A stretch of 64,000 nucleotides of DNA from JACJYC01 sp964558465 (lineage in GTDB: Bacteria; Bacteroidota; Bacteroidia; Chitinophagales; Saprospiraceae): positions 33,601 to 97,600 of the forward strand of contig CAZLEF010000020.1 of NCBI GenBank assembly GCA_964558465.1, in the 5' to 3' direction. Both the position numbers and the translations under genes were made by a program. Shown here one piece after another: positions 15,820-24,658 of the stretch; the stretch's first letter is position 1; each line of letters starts with the position of its first letter. Below the pieces are notes generated by a model. The model was not told where the DNA came from. It did no database searches and saw only the letters and a program-made list of their open reading frames with translations.

Positions 15820-17517
15820 ATGAAATTCATCTGCTTTTTTCCGGGATTATTATTTGCCGTTTACACCTTTGCCCAACCCGGGTTATCTGCCGGACAATGG
15901 ATGGAAGACCTGACCGAACTGGCCGGCCTCCTGGAGAGGGAGCATCCCGATCCCTATGCCCATATTTCCAAACCGGAATTTGACAGTTTAAAAAAGGAAG
16001 TGGAAAAAATGATCCGGCTGAATGCAGGTAAAAAACCCGGCGAGATCAGCATCGTGACCGGCATGATGAAACTGGTCTCTTCCCTTCGCGACGGCCATAC
16101 CGCGCTTTTCCCCAATGATCCCAATGGATTCAATCATTGGTTCCCTGTTGGTTTTTACCGGTTCAACGACGGAATTTACGTTACATCGGCCCATAATGAT
16201 TATGCGGGTCTGATCGGAAAGAAAGTCCTCCGGTTTGGAGAAACCCCCGCCGGCCGCGCATTTGAGCTGACGGCGGATCTGTTGAGTTCGGACAATGCGT
16301 TCGGCAGGTTTTGGAACACCTTTTACCTCAGCAGCGGGGAGGCTTTGCAGGCTGTGAATATCCTCGGCGACCCTGCCGAATTGAAACTGACCGTCGCCGT
16401 CCCGGACGGAAAACCGGAAGAAACAACCGTCCGGGCGGTGGAAACCAATTTTTCCCTTGAACACCGGTTTTGGGGCGAAATGTACGGCCCGGGCAAAACG
16501 CCGGACGATCAGTACCGGATGTCGGGAAACAGGGATATCGCCCGTTACAGGCAGGGGCCGGAAGCTAACCCCGATCTGCCGCTTCACCTGCGGTCGAGGC
16601 GGGCTTACTGGCATGCCTACCTGCCCGAATACAAGACGATGTACCTTCATATGACCCATGTCACGGAGGCCGGACGGGGGAATTTCCCTTCTTTCGAAGC
16701 CTTTTACAACCAGGTGTTTGAAGAAGTGGAAAACAAGGACGTAGAAAAATTCATTCTGGATATCCGCTACAATTCGGGCGGCGACGGGTCGGTGCTGATC
16801 CCGTTTGTCCATAAATTCATTTGTGCCGGTAAAATCAACCAGCCAGGCAAACTTTTCACCATCACCGGCCGTAAAGTGTACAGCGCGGGCATTATGTTGT
16901 ACGACCTGATGCTGAAACATACCCATACCCTTTTGGCAGGGGAGCCGGCAGGCGGCGGCCGGAATCATTATGGCGACGCGGGTTCTTTCTATTTAAAAAA
17001 CAGCGGCTTGCAACTGGATATTTCCTCCACCTACTGGCAACTGACCTCCTCTAAAGACACCGCTTCCTATGATCCGGTGGATATTCCGGGCGAATTGTCC
17101 GGCAGCAACTACTTTACAGGCAATGACCCGGTGCTGGATTATATCCTTTCCCTTGAAGGGCCCTACCGGTCCATCCCCGAAATTTTGCGGCATCAGGACG
17201 GCCAGGCAGCCAAAGCCGAATTCAGCAAAAGAAAAGCGGATTTTGGCAAATACCCCTGGTGGAACGCTTTTGAAGAAAACGAAATGCGTTATGCTGCAAG
17301 GGAACATTTTGGAGCGGGCCGACCCGGGGACGGAGCTATCGGTTTCGAAATCCTGCTGGAAGTTTATCCGGGCTCGTGGAGAGCCTGGCGCGACCTGGGC
17401 GACGGCCACCTGAAAACCGGAGATGCTTCGCGGGCCCTGGAATGTTACAAAAAGGGACTGGAACTGAACCCGGGGTATGAAGAATTCCGGGAGAAAATCA
17501 GGGTGCTCGGAGGGTAA
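15820..17517 (+). CDS. Secreted S41-family peptidase with C-terminal TPR
   Basis: 565 residues. Signal peptide MKFICFFPGLLFAVYTFAQ. The N-terminal part (LAGLLEREHPDPYAHISK, VSSLRDGHTALF) is the Tri-like/S41 N-domain common in Bacteroidota. The core has KFILDIRYNSGGDGSVL, then GRKVYSAGIMLYDLM with the presumed nucleophile Ser, and AGEPAGGGRNHYGDA. This is the S41 C-terminal-processing-peptidase pattern. The last roughly 60 residues form a TPR-like helix pair (GDASRALECYKKGLELNPGY). It probably acts in the periplasm on unfolded proteins or peptides. The substrate is unknown. It follows the permease gene by 105 bp and may be co-transcribed. Confidence 0.88.
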   Translation: MKFICFFPGLLFAVYTFAQPGLSAGQWMEDLTELAGLLEREHPDPYAHISKPEFDSLKKEVEKMIRLNAGKKPGEISIVTGMMKLVSSLRDGHTALFPNDPNGFNHWFPVGFYRFNDGIYVTSAHNDYAGLIGKKVLRFGETPAGRAFELTADLLSSDNAFGRFWNTFYLSSGEALQAVNILGDPAELKLTVAVPDGKPEETTVRAVETNFSLEHRFWGEMYGPGKTPDDQYRMSGNRDIARYRQGPEANPDLPLHLRSRRAYWHAYLPEYKTMYLHMTHVTEAGRGNFPSFEAFYNQVFEEVENKDVEKFILDIRYNSGGDGSVLIPFVHKFICAGKINQPGKLFTITGRKVYSAGIMLYDLMLKHTHTLLAGEPAGGGRNHYGDAGSFYLKNSGLQLDISSTYWQLTSSKDTASYDPVDIPGELSGSNYFTGNDPVLDYILSLEGPYRSIPEILRHQDGQAAKAEFSKRKADFGKYPWWNAFEENEMRYAAREHFGAGRPGDGAIGFEILLEVYPGSWRAWRDLGDGHLKTGDASRALECYKKGLELNPGYEEFREKIRVLGG

Positions 17518-17535
17518 AAGCTGTTGCGGATCTAT

Positions 17536-17691
17536 TCAATCCACAAACAGATCATCCACGGCTGTAGTCACCAGAAAAGTTTTGCCTACCCGTCGCCGAC
17601 CAAGAACAGCCACCATTTCCGCTTCTTTTGAGTCCAGCGCTTCGTGTAAAACAGCCAGCTCCTTTTTTCGCCCAATAATCTCTGACTCCAT
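17536..17691 (-). pseudogene. 5' stub of an ATPase_2/DUF234-family ATPase gene
   Basis: From the ATG at 17691 the frame reads MESEIIGRKKELAVLHEAL and then VAVLGRRRVGKTFLV, the canonical first 45 residues of the Bacteroidota ATPase_2 (AAA_14-like, DUF234) family including Walker A. It stops at 17536 after DDLFVD. Family members are usually near 380-480 residues, so more than 85% is missing. It lies convergent to the S41 gene and opposite to the Gfo/Idh gene. It is most likely a decay remnant. Confidence 0.7.
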
Positions 17692-17842
17692 ATAAATGGG
17701 TTTATTTATCGCCATAAGTGGGTAAAGAACTGAACTCCGATATGTACCTGGATGCCCATAATCTTTCAGACGGGTCCGAAACCATTTCCAACCTTCAAAA
17801 ACTTTCCCTATCTTACGCAGCCAAAGACCATACCTGTCCGTC

Positions 17843-19354
17843 ATGAAATCCAAACACCCCCTCAACCGCCGCGAATTCATCAACCTGGCCGCCACAGCCG
17901 CCGCGGTCACCATCGTGCCCAGGCATGTGCTCGGCGGGCCCGGTTTCATTCCGCCCTCCGATAAAATTACCATCGCCAATATCGGCTGCGGCACCCAGGG
18001 CCTGCGCGAAATGGGCAGCCTGCTGGAAAACCCGCAGATCCAGGTGGTTTCCGTCTGCGATCCCAACCGGTTTTCGATGGATTACCTCGACTGGTCGGCC
18101 AACGGCATCCTCAACGGCATGCGGGAGGTGCTGGGCGATAAAACCTGGGGAGGCGATATCAAAGGTATCCCCGGCGGCCGGGAAATGGGCCAGGCTTACG
18201 TGGAGAAATATTACGGGGGGCGCCAACCCTCCGGCCAGTACAAAGGCTGTTCGGCCTACGAAGACTTCCGGGAATTGCTGGAAAAAGAACAGGACCTCGA
18301 CGCGATCAAGATCATGACCCCCGACCACCTCCACGCGCCGATCGCGATCGCAGCCATGAAAAAGGGCAAACATATCATTACCCATAAACCAATTGCCAAC
18401 CGGATCAGGGAGGGCAAAATAACCATCGAAACGGCCCGCCAGACCGGGGTGGTCACCCACCTGCTGGCCTGGAGCCGCCGGCCCGAATACGACCTGATCA
18501 AACAATGGCTCGACGACGGAGTGATCGGAACCCTGAAGGAGATCCACAACTGGTCGTACCGCCCGGTATGGCCGCAATGGACCGCCGCACCCGCCGATAC
18601 GCCGCCCGTGCCGGAAGGTTTTAACTGGGACCTCTGGCTGGGGTCCGTACCCGACCGGCCTTACCACCCCAACTACACGCACAACGTCTTCCGCGGATGG
18701 TACGACTTCGGCGGCGGCAGCATCGCCGATATGGGGCATTACAGCCTGTTCCCGCTGTTCATTACCCTGGGCATCGACAAAGCGCCGGTCAGCGCAAAGG
18801 CGTTCGGCACGATCACGCGCACCGCCATCGACGGGGTTTGCCGGGCAGTGGTCAACAAAGTCGCTTTCCCCTACTCCTGTACGATCCAGCTCAAATTTCC
18901 GGCGCAATCGACACTCCCTGCATTTGATCTTTACTGGTACGACGGCGGCATCAAACCGTTTGCTCCTCCTGAACTGGAAGAGGACGGGCGCGATACGCCG
19001 GAAGAGGGGCTGATGTTGGTCGGCACGGAAGGCAAGATCCTGGGCGGGTTCCGGGGCGAAAAACCGGAGATCATTCCGGCCCGGCGGATGAAAGCTTATA
19101 CCGGGCAAAAAGAACTGGCCGAAAAAGAACCCGAACGCGGGCGGGATGTCTGGGTCAGGTCCATCCTGGATAAAAAGGAAGCCCCCGGCAGTTTCCTTAA
19201 AGCGGGCGCACTGACGGAAGCCATCAACCTGGCTGCCGTGGCATTGCGCGCAGGCAAGCGTGTGGAGTATGATTCCGCCAACACGCGGATCACCAATGAC
19301 GAGGAAGCCAATCAATACCTTACGCGGGAATACCGGGCAGGGTGGGAGATTTGA
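17843..19354 (+). CDS. Gfo/Idh/MocA-family oxidoreductase, Tat-exported
   Basis: 503 residues. The N-terminus NRREFINLAATAAAVTIVPR is a Tat signal (RREF). The Rossmann domain begins KITIANIGCGTQG (dinucleotide-binding Gly-rich loop). The motif DHLHAPIAIAAMKKGKHIITHKP carries the Lys (HKP in place of EKP) typical of this family. The large C-terminal alpha/beta domain has GGGSIADMGHY. These periplasmic enzymes oxidise or epimerise sugars or inositols with tightly bound NAD(P). The next gene (19732) is a Tat-exported sugar isomerase, so both may serve one carbohydrate pathway. Substrate not determinable. Confidence 0.92.
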   Translation: MKSKHPLNRREFINLAATAAAVTIVPRHVLGGPGFIPPSDKITIANIGCGTQGLREMGSLLENPQIQVVSVCDPNRFSMDYLDWSANGILNGMREVLGDKTWGGDIKGIPGGREMGQAYVEKYYGGRQPSGQYKGCSAYEDFRELLEKEQDLDAIKIMTPDHLHAPIAIAAMKKGKHIITHKPIANRIREGKITIETARQTGVVTHLLAWSRRPEYDLIKQWLDDGVIGTLKEIHNWSYRPVWPQWTAAPADTPPVPEGFNWDLWLGSVPDRPYHPNYTHNVFRGWYDFGGGSIADMGHYSLFPLFITLGIDKAPVSAKAFGTITRTAIDGVCRAVVNKVAFPYSCTIQLKFPAQSTLPAFDLYWYDGGIKPFAPPELEEDGRDTPEEGLMLVGTEGKILGGFRGEKPEIIPARRMKAYTGQKELAEKEPERGRDVWVRSILDKKEAPGSFLKAGALTEAINLAAVALRAGKRVEYDSANTRITNDEEANQYLTREYRAGWEI

Positions 19355-19359
19355 TAGTG

Positions 19360-19505
19360 GTGGACGGCAGATGGCCTACGGTGGACGGTGGACGGCCTAT
19401 GGTAGACGGCCTATGGTAGATTTATCCGCCTGGCGCGAGGTACGAGCATTGGGCGGACGGTAGACGGTCTATGGCAGACGGTCTGCGGTAGGGGGTGGAC
19501 GGGTG
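19360..19505. repeat. Intergenic degenerate tandem words (GGTGGACGGC/AGACGGCCTATGGT)
   Basis: The spacer repeats the words TGGACGGCAGATGG, TGGACGGTGGACGG and GTAGACGGCCTATGG with variation over about 140 bp. The same words, in either orientation, recur at 24590-24660, 28625-28665 and 40290-40350. No coding frame is conserved through it. Confidence 0.7.
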
Positions 19506-19626
19506 ATGAAACTGTCTTGCAAAGTTGGCGCCATCGGTAACCCCTTAACGGAATCCTTCAGAGGGTAACAATACCTTCCGTTTTACCACATAGATGGATA
19601 TGCGAATCAAGGGTTCAATATAGTTC

Positions 19627-19700
19627 CAACCCCAAACCACCCCAAACGCGAAGCACCAAACAACCCAAACAACCCCAAACCACCCCAAACCTTCAAATTC
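19627..19700. repeat. CCCCAAACCA-type tandem repeat
   Basis: Degenerate 10-11 bp units (CCCCAAACCA, CCCAAACAAC) upstream of the 19732 gene. The reverse-complement type (TGGTTTGGAA) forms the array at 56993-57085. Nothing else is seen between the two repeat tracts in this 377-bp spacer. Confidence 0.65.
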
Positions 19701-19731
19701 AACCTCTATCCACCATCAAATAATTTTCAAA

Positions 19732-20688
19732 ATGAGCAATAAAAAAATACACCGCAGGGAGTTTATCCGGAAAACGGCGCTGGCGACGGCGGCATTAGGG
19801 GTATCCGGGCTCGCGGCCCGCGCTGCCGGCACGTTCAAGGACCCCCTGTTCAAGATCTCGCTGGCCGAATGGTCCATCAACAAACCGTTGTTTGCCGGCC
19901 AGATCGACCACCTCGATTTTCCGGTCCTGGCCAAAAAACACGGCATCGATGCGATCGAGTACGTCAACCAGTTTTTTATGGACAAGGCGCAGGATCAGGC
20001 CTACCTCAGGGAAATGAAAACCCGGGCCGACGGCGAGGGGGTGCGTTCCGTTCTGATCATGTGCGACCGCGAAGGCCTCCTGGGCGACGCGGACCCCGCC
20101 AAACGCAGCCAAACGGTGGACAACCACAAAAAATGGGTGGACGCTGCCAAATTCCTGGGCTGCCATTCCATCCGGGTCAATGCGTTCTCCTCCGTTCCCT
20201 GGAGCGATACGGAGGCTGCATTCGGGGAGTCCCAAAAACTGGTGGCCGAGGGATTGCACCTGTTGTGCGACTATGGCAAAAGCGCCGATATCCATGTGAT
20301 CATCGAGAACCACGGCGGATTCACCAGCAACGGCAAATGGCTGGCCGGCCTCATGAAGATGGTGGACCATCCTTACGCGGGCACCCTTCCCGATTTTGGC
20401 AATTTCCGGATCAGCGGTGGAGAAAACGCCCCCACCGTGTCTTACGACGCCTACCGGGGTGTACAGGAACTGATGCCTTATGCCAAGGGTGTCAGCGTTA
20501 AAACGACGGTTTGGGACGACGCCGGCAACCGCCATCCGCTGGACTACAACCGGATGCTAAAAATTGTCGTCGACGCCGGTTACCACGGCTACTGCGGCAT
20601 CGAACACGGCGAAACCGGCCGGGAATGGGAGAGCATTTTGGAGGTAAGGGATGCCTTGTTGAAGGCTCGGGAAGCGTTAGCGGGGTAG
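19732..20688 (+). CDS. Xylose-isomerase-like TIM-barrel protein, Tat-exported
   Basis: 318 residues. The Tat signal is HRREFIRKTALATAALGVSG. After cleavage the AP-endonuclease-2/xylose-isomerase-like barrel runs from KISLAEWSINKPLF to the end, with metal-ligand-type segments VIIENHGGFTS (Glu), GTLPDFGNF (Asp) and GYHGYCGIEHGE (Glu). The family includes sugar phosphate isomerases, epimerases and hydroxypyruvate isomerase. The export signal indicates a periplasmic sugar substrate. Placement 377 bp after a Gfo/Idh oxidoreductase on the same strand is a common Bacteroidota pairing. Confidence 0.9.
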   Translation: MSNKKIHRREFIRKTALATAALGVSGLAARAAGTFKDPLFKISLAEWSINKPLFAGQIDHLDFPVLAKKHGIDAIEYVNQFFMDKAQDQAYLREMKTRADGEGVRSVLIMCDREGLLGDADPAKRSQTVDNHKKWVDAAKFLGCHSIRVNAFSSVPWSDTEAAFGESQKLVAEGLHLLCDYGKSADIHVIIENHGGFTSNGKWLAGLMKMVDHPYAGTLPDFGNFRISGGENAPTVSYDAYRGVQELMPYAKGVSVKTTVWDDAGNRHPLDYNRMLKIVVDAGYHGYCGIEHGETGREWESILEVRDALLKAREALAG

Positions 20689-21052
20689 TATCCGCCAAAT
20701 TTATTTGGCCGGATCCCTCGAACGGAGTGAGAGAGGTGAGAGAGGTGAGAGAGGTGAGAGATTCACAACTGCTTGAATTGTAATGTCTACTGTAGGCCCA
20801 TTAGAGCCGTAATAAATTTTCAGCGACGAAAGTTTCAATCATTTGTAATAGTAGATGTCTCTAACCCGAGTCGAGCAGGGCAGTTCAAAACCCGGTTATA
20901 TTGCAGTTGAGTATAAAAGCCCCTATCCAGGATACGTATGAAAGGCTCAAAAAAGCGTTTTTCTCAGGCGGTATCCTATTCGAGGGTTCGATGAATTTCG
21001 ATCGCCACCCCTCTCACCTTTCACCCGACGTAGCTTCAGCGTAGGCGGGCTC
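20689..21052. other. Gene-free spacer with a GAGAGAGGT tandem tract
   Basis: The word GAGAGAGGT repeats four times at about 20726-20760. The remainder contains no frame with a recognisable protein and no clear terminator. Confidence 0.55.
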
Positions 21053-21826
21053 TCACCCCTCCCTCACCCCAGAAACCACCCAACCAGCCCGCTTCAGCCC
21101 CCTCAACACCCCCTTGCCGCCGCCAAGCCGGGAGGCCTCGATCAGGAAAAAAGCAGGGGACGGAGTAGTCAGCTCCTGAATCCTGCCGGTTAATATGGTG
21201 TTGTAAGCGAGGAAGGATTTTCGTTCGGCGCCGGTCAGTTTTACGCGGGTTTTGCGCCAGATCAGGACGGGGTCTTCCAAAAGCATTTCCCCGATCTTTT
21301 TGTTTATTTTTTGCCGGAACCTGGCGGGGTTTTTGCCCAGGAGGCGCAATTGCCGGAGTTGGAAATCCAGGGGAATGGAAGCGTAGAACCGGTCGGCGTA
21401 ATCAGGATCGAGGGGCTGGAGGACAGCGGATCCGGCCGGCAGGTTTTCCCGGACAACTGCGGCAGTATTCTGATGCCCGTTTTCCTCCATGATCCGGGAT
21501 GCCAGGCTATCTCTGACAGCCAACGGATATTGCCGGTTGTGGGCCTGAATATCTGTTTGAAAAGCCTTCCTGAATATGGCAGTCAATCTGGCAAAATGCC
21601 GGGAGGAAAAACATTGATCCAGGGTAAGGCCCGGCGGCAATTCGCCAGGAAACGGAGCCAGGGTCTGGATAAACCAGGAAGCGCAATCGGATCTTGAACG
21701 CAGTTTTTTTTCAAAAAGCGGCAAGGCATCGGGGGAAATCGTTTCCCGGATACCCAGCAAAAAGGCAATTTTCCCGGAAACAGGATGTTGTATCCGCCAG
21801 AAAAGGGTTGCTTTTTTTTTGTGCAT
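21053..21826 (-). CDS. TraB/GumN-family homologue lacking the conserved His residues
   Basis: 257 residues, start ATG at 21826. The beginning ATLFWRIQHPVSGKIAFLLG and the end FLIEASRLGGGKGVLRGLKRAGWVVSGV follow the TraB/GumN pattern (LLWRI....SYLFGTxH; N...M...I....FxxVGxxHLxGxxGVLxxLxxxGYxVxP). The diagnostic GTxH is GIRE here, the C-terminal HL is RL, and the RN is YN. Family knowledge links those residues to a putative metalloprotease active site, so this copy is probably inactive or repurposed. No signal peptide is evident. It lies next to the Lrp regulator gene on the same strand. Confidence 0.65.
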   Translation of the reverse strand: MHKKKATLFWRIQHPVSGKIAFLLGIRETISPDALPLFEKKLRSRSDCASWFIQTLAPFPGELPPGLTLDQCFSSRHFARLTAIFRKAFQTDIQAHNRQYPLAVRDSLASRIMEENGHQNTAAVVRENLPAGSAVLQPLDPDYADRFYASIPLDFQLRQLRLLGKNPARFRQKINKKIGEMLLEDPVLIWRKTRVKLTGAERKSFLAYNTILTGRIQELTTPSPAFFLIEASRLGGGKGVLRGLKRAGWVVSGVREG

Positions 21827-21851
21827 ACCGGAATCCCGGGCAGGCCCGGAC

Positions 21852-22328
21852 CTAATCGTATTTATAGGGCAGAACTTTGCTGTCTTTGACGGTGGAAAGC
21901 GTCATCAAGGTTTTAAGGCGTTCGATCTCTTCAATCTGGGAAAGGGTTTTGAACAGCAGTTTTTCGTAGGTAGGGATATCCTTGCAAACAATTTTGATGA
22001 GAAAATCGGCTTCGCCCGTGATGATATAACACTCCACGATCTCTTCAATTTCCTTGATCTTTTCCAGGAAATTGTTCAGTGCGTTTTCTTTTTGCCAGGC
22101 CAGGGAAACCTGTACAAAGGTCTTGACATTCAATCCGATAGCTTGCGGACTGACCTGGGCGTGATAGCTCTCGATAATGCCGGTTTGCTCCAGTTTTTTA
22201 ACCCGTTCCAGGGTAGGCGCGGGTGAAAGTCCGATTTTTTTTGAAAGGTCAAGGTTGGTGATCTTGCTGCTTTCCTGCAAAATCTTGAGAATTTTAAGGT
22301 CAATCTTGTCGAGTTTGTCGGACATCAC
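21852..22328 (-). CDS. Lrp/AsnC-family transcriptional regulator
   Basis: 158 residues. The N-terminal HTH (LDKIDLKILKILQESSKITN, then LSKKIGLSPAPTLERVKKLE) is the Lrp/AsnC winged HTH. The C-terminal RAM domain (VECYIITGEADFLIKIVCKD) binds small effectors, usually amino acids, and mediates octamer formation. It lies about 315 bp downstream of gdhA on the same strand, so control of glutamate/amino-acid metabolism is plausible but not shown. Usual full length for the family. Confidence 0.93.
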   Translation of the reverse strand: MMSDKLDKIDLKILKILQESSKITNLDLSKKIGLSPAPTLERVKKLEQTGIIESYHAQVSPQAIGLNVKTFVQVSLAWQKENALNNFLEKIKEIEEIVECYIITGEADFLIKIVCKDIPTYEKLLFKTLSQIEEIERLKTLMTLSTVKDSKVLPYKYD

Positions 22329-22643
22329 GGAAGGTTTTTAGTTGAATTGTTGGTTCGTTTTGAATGAATTTAATTTGGAAAACGGCCTTTAAATATTGGC
22401 CGATTTGCAAAAAAACAAAATATATACAAAATATTGTAGCTTTTGGTGAAATTTTTTTTGTTGAGCGGGCGCCTGAAGGCAAAGGGACGGAATGGCGTTC
22501 CAAAGCGGAGGAGTTTGCAGTCTGTCAGTTTGCAGTTGGCAGTTCCGGATCCGGGTAACAACAGATATTGGTACTCCAAAACTGACGAACTGCAAACTGA
22601 CCGAGTGCCGAACCGGAAGACTGCCGAACTGGCAAACATTTCA
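22329..22643. other. Spacer with a 14-bp perfect inverted repeat
   Basis: GTCAGTTTGCAGTT (22524-22537) and AACTGCAAACTGAC (22588-22601) form arms around a 50-nt loop. Flanking words of the CAGTTTGCAGT type recur at 24420-24500. It lies between gdhA and the Lrp gene. It could form an RNA hairpin, but there is no T-tract. Confidence 0.5.
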
Positions 22644-24071
22644 TTACGGGAAAATCCCCAGGTTCTGGTAGTCGTTGCTGATTTTTTTAATGGCATTTAC
22701 AAAAGCGGCCGTCCGGAGACTGTCGATTTCCGGATTTTCTTTCCAGATCCTGCGGATCTCATGGTAAGCGGCCACCATGGTTTCCTCGAGGCCCGAGCGG
22801 ATGAGGTCGATCTCGTCGGCGCCGCGGGCGATCAATCCCCTTTCTTTTTGGCTGACGGGCCTGCTGGTATTCGATTCGATCACGTCCAGTATCTGGGAAT
22901 GGATATTCTGGTTGAACCGTTTGTCCATCCTGCCGAAGCGGATATGAGAAAGGTTTTTCAGCCATTCGAAATAGGACACCGTCACACCACCCGCATTGAG
23001 GTAGACATCCGGGATGATGAGGATATTTTTGCGCAGCAAAATTTCTTCGGCTGCGGAGGTGATCGGTCCGTTGGCGGCTTCGGCGATGATCTTGGCCTTT
23101 ACCTTTTCTGCATTTTTGTAAGTGATCTCGTTTTCGAGTGCGGCAGGTACCAGGATGTCGCAATCAAATTCCATGATCTTGCGCCGGTCTTCTTTGCCAT
23201 AACTGGTTGCGCCGGGGTAATTGAGGATGCTGCCGGTATCTTTCCGGAATTGAAGCAGGTGGTGGATATCGATCCCATCCGCTTTATAGATGCAGCCTTC
23301 CACTTCAGCCACGCCGACGATGATCACACCGCCTTCGTCCTGTGATATTTTGGCGGCGAAAGAGCCCACGTTGCCGAGCCCCTGAACGGCCATGGTTTTG
23401 CCTTTGACGCCGGTGGTAAGGCCCAGCGCTTTCATGTCTTCTTCAATGCTGCAGGCTTCCCGGATGCCGTAAAAAACGCCCCGCCCGGTGGCCTCTTCGC
23501 GGCCGCGGACGCCGTGTTGCGCAACCGGTTTGCCGGTGACGCAGCCCGCAGCGTCGATCTCGTCTCCGCGGAAGGTCCGGTACGTATCATATATCCAGGC
23601 CATCTCCCGGCCGCCCGTTCCGTAGTCGGGCGCAGGCACATCGATAGACGGGCCGATGAGGTTCCGTTTGATCAGTTCGGTGGTATACCGGCGGGTGATC
23701 TTTTCCAGTTGATCGGGCGTATATTCCCAGGGATTGATCTTGACCCCGCCTTTTGCTCCCCCAAACGGCACATCGACAATCGCGCATTTGATGGACATCA
23801 GTGTGGCCAGGGCCATCACCTCTTCCTGGTTGACGTGATTGCTGTAACGGATGCCGCCTTTGGTGGGCGTCCGGTGGTGACTGTGCTGAACGCGGTAGGC
23901 TTCGATGACTTTTACTTCGTTTCCGATTTTGACCGGGAACTGCATCTGAAACACGGCATTGCACACTTTGATTTGTTCGAGGATTCCCTGGTCAATTCCG
24001 GTATGGGCTCCAGCTTTATCAAAGAAATCGATTACGCTTTGATAAAAACTTTTTTCCTGCTTATCAATCAT
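22644..24071 (-). CDS. gdhA: Glutamate dehydrogenase (Glu/Leu/Phe/Val dehydrogenase family)
   Basis: 475 residues. The substrate-binding motif HHRTPTKGGIRYS and the catalytic-Lys segment VDVPFGGAKGGVKINP lie in the N-terminal domain. PAPDYGTGGREMAWIYDTY follows. The NAD(P)-binding Rossmann motif is VQGLGNVGSFAA. It interconverts glutamate with 2-oxoglutarate and ammonium in the cytoplasm. Length and motifs match clostridial-type hexameric GDH. Its ATG (24071) overlaps the 3' end of ccmD by 8 bp, indicating translational coupling. An Lrp-type regulator lies downstream. Confidence 0.95.
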   Translation of the reverse strand: MIDKQEKSFYQSVIDFFDKAGAHTGIDQGILEQIKVCNAVFQMQFPVKIGNEVKVIEAYRVQHSHHRTPTKGGIRYSNHVNQEEVMALATLMSIKCAIVDVPFGGAKGGVKINPWEYTPDQLEKITRRYTTELIKRNLIGPSIDVPAPDYGTGGREMAWIYDTYRTFRGDEIDAAGCVTGKPVAQHGVRGREEATGRGVFYGIREACSIEEDMKALGLTTGVKGKTMAVQGLGNVGSFAAKISQDEGGVIIVGVAEVEGCIYKADGIDIHHLLQFRKDTGSILNYPGATSYGKEDRRKIMEFDCDILVPAALENEITYKNAEKVKAKIIAEAANGPITSAAEEILLRKNILIIPDVYLNAGGVTVSYFEWLKNLSHIRFGRMDKRFNQNIHSQILDVIESNTSRPVSQKERGLIARGADEIDLIRSGLEETMVAAYHEIRRIWKENPEIDSLRTAAFVNAIKKISNDYQNLGIFP

Positions 24072-24273
24072 GGTCTTTTATTTGGTTTTCAATTTTGGTC
24101 AGGCGCCTGTCGAGGTACATTAAAAAAATGCCGATGCCGAGCAGTACCGTGACAATAACGGCGACCACCACGTAGATCTTCCCAATGCTTCGGAAAAAAT
24201 CAGGCCCGCCGGATTGGGCGTGCACCTGGAGGGTAAACAGAAGGAGGCCCAAAAGAGCCGGGCATTTTTTCAT
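24064..24273 (-). CDS. ccmD: CcmD-like small membrane protein of cytochrome c maturation
   Basis: 69 residues from the ATG at 24273 (MKKCPALLGLLLFTLQVHAQ, signal-like). An upstream in-frame ATG at 24318 adds an unlikely polar extension. After a short SGGPDFFRSIGK comes one membrane helix (YVVVAVIVTVLLGIGIFLMYL) and the basic DRRLTKIENQ tail, the Bacteroidota CcmD signature. CcmD stabilises the CcmABC heme-handling complex and promotes release of holo-CcmE. ccmC lies 385 bp upstream behind a repeat-filled spacer, and gdhA overlaps its end. Confidence 0.8.
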   Translation of the reverse strand: MKKCPALLGLLLFTLQVHAQSGGPDFFRSIGKIYVVVAVIVTVLLGIGIFLMYLDRRLTKIENQIKDHD

Positions 24274-24419
24274 GAACAGACTTGATTCGCCGCCGCAAAA
24301 GTCGCGTAAATTTTTCATATCTGCAATCTGTTTTCAAGCCAAAATTTTGTTTAAATATACCTTCGCCAAATTTTTTTATCAACATTCCGTCTTTTTATTA
24401 AAAAACGGTATTCTATCTA

Positions 24420-24658
24420 TGGGACAGTCTGCAGTCAGGGAACTGAGCGGAGCCGAAGTTCAGTCTGCAGTCCTCAGCTTGCAGTTTGCAGCCCCTCACC
24501 GCCTACCGTCAGCCGTCTCCTTCGACTTCGCTCAGGCGCCTAACCGCCCACTCCAAAGGAGTCCTATGGACCGTCCACCGTGAGCCGTGAGCCGTGAGCC
24601 ATCCACCGTCTATCGTCCGCCGTCTTCCGTGAGCAGTGAGTTGTGAGCCGTGAGCCGT
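24420..24658. repeat. Intergenic repeat island between ccmC and ccmD
   Basis: CAGTCTGCAGTC-type words come first, then two inverted copies of a dispersed element (about 24437-24460 and 24516-24540, TCTCCTTCGACTTCGCTCAG). A GGAGTCCTATGGACC motif follows near 24559-24572, then CGTGAGC and ACCGTCCACCGT tandem words to the end of ccmC. No gene is seen. Several short words are shared with other spacers of this window. Confidence 0.65.

Noticed and set aside
17813..19315. 500-residue open frame antisense to the Gfo/Idh gene
   Set aside because: The sense-strand protein has a Tat signal and family motifs; the antisense frame has none.
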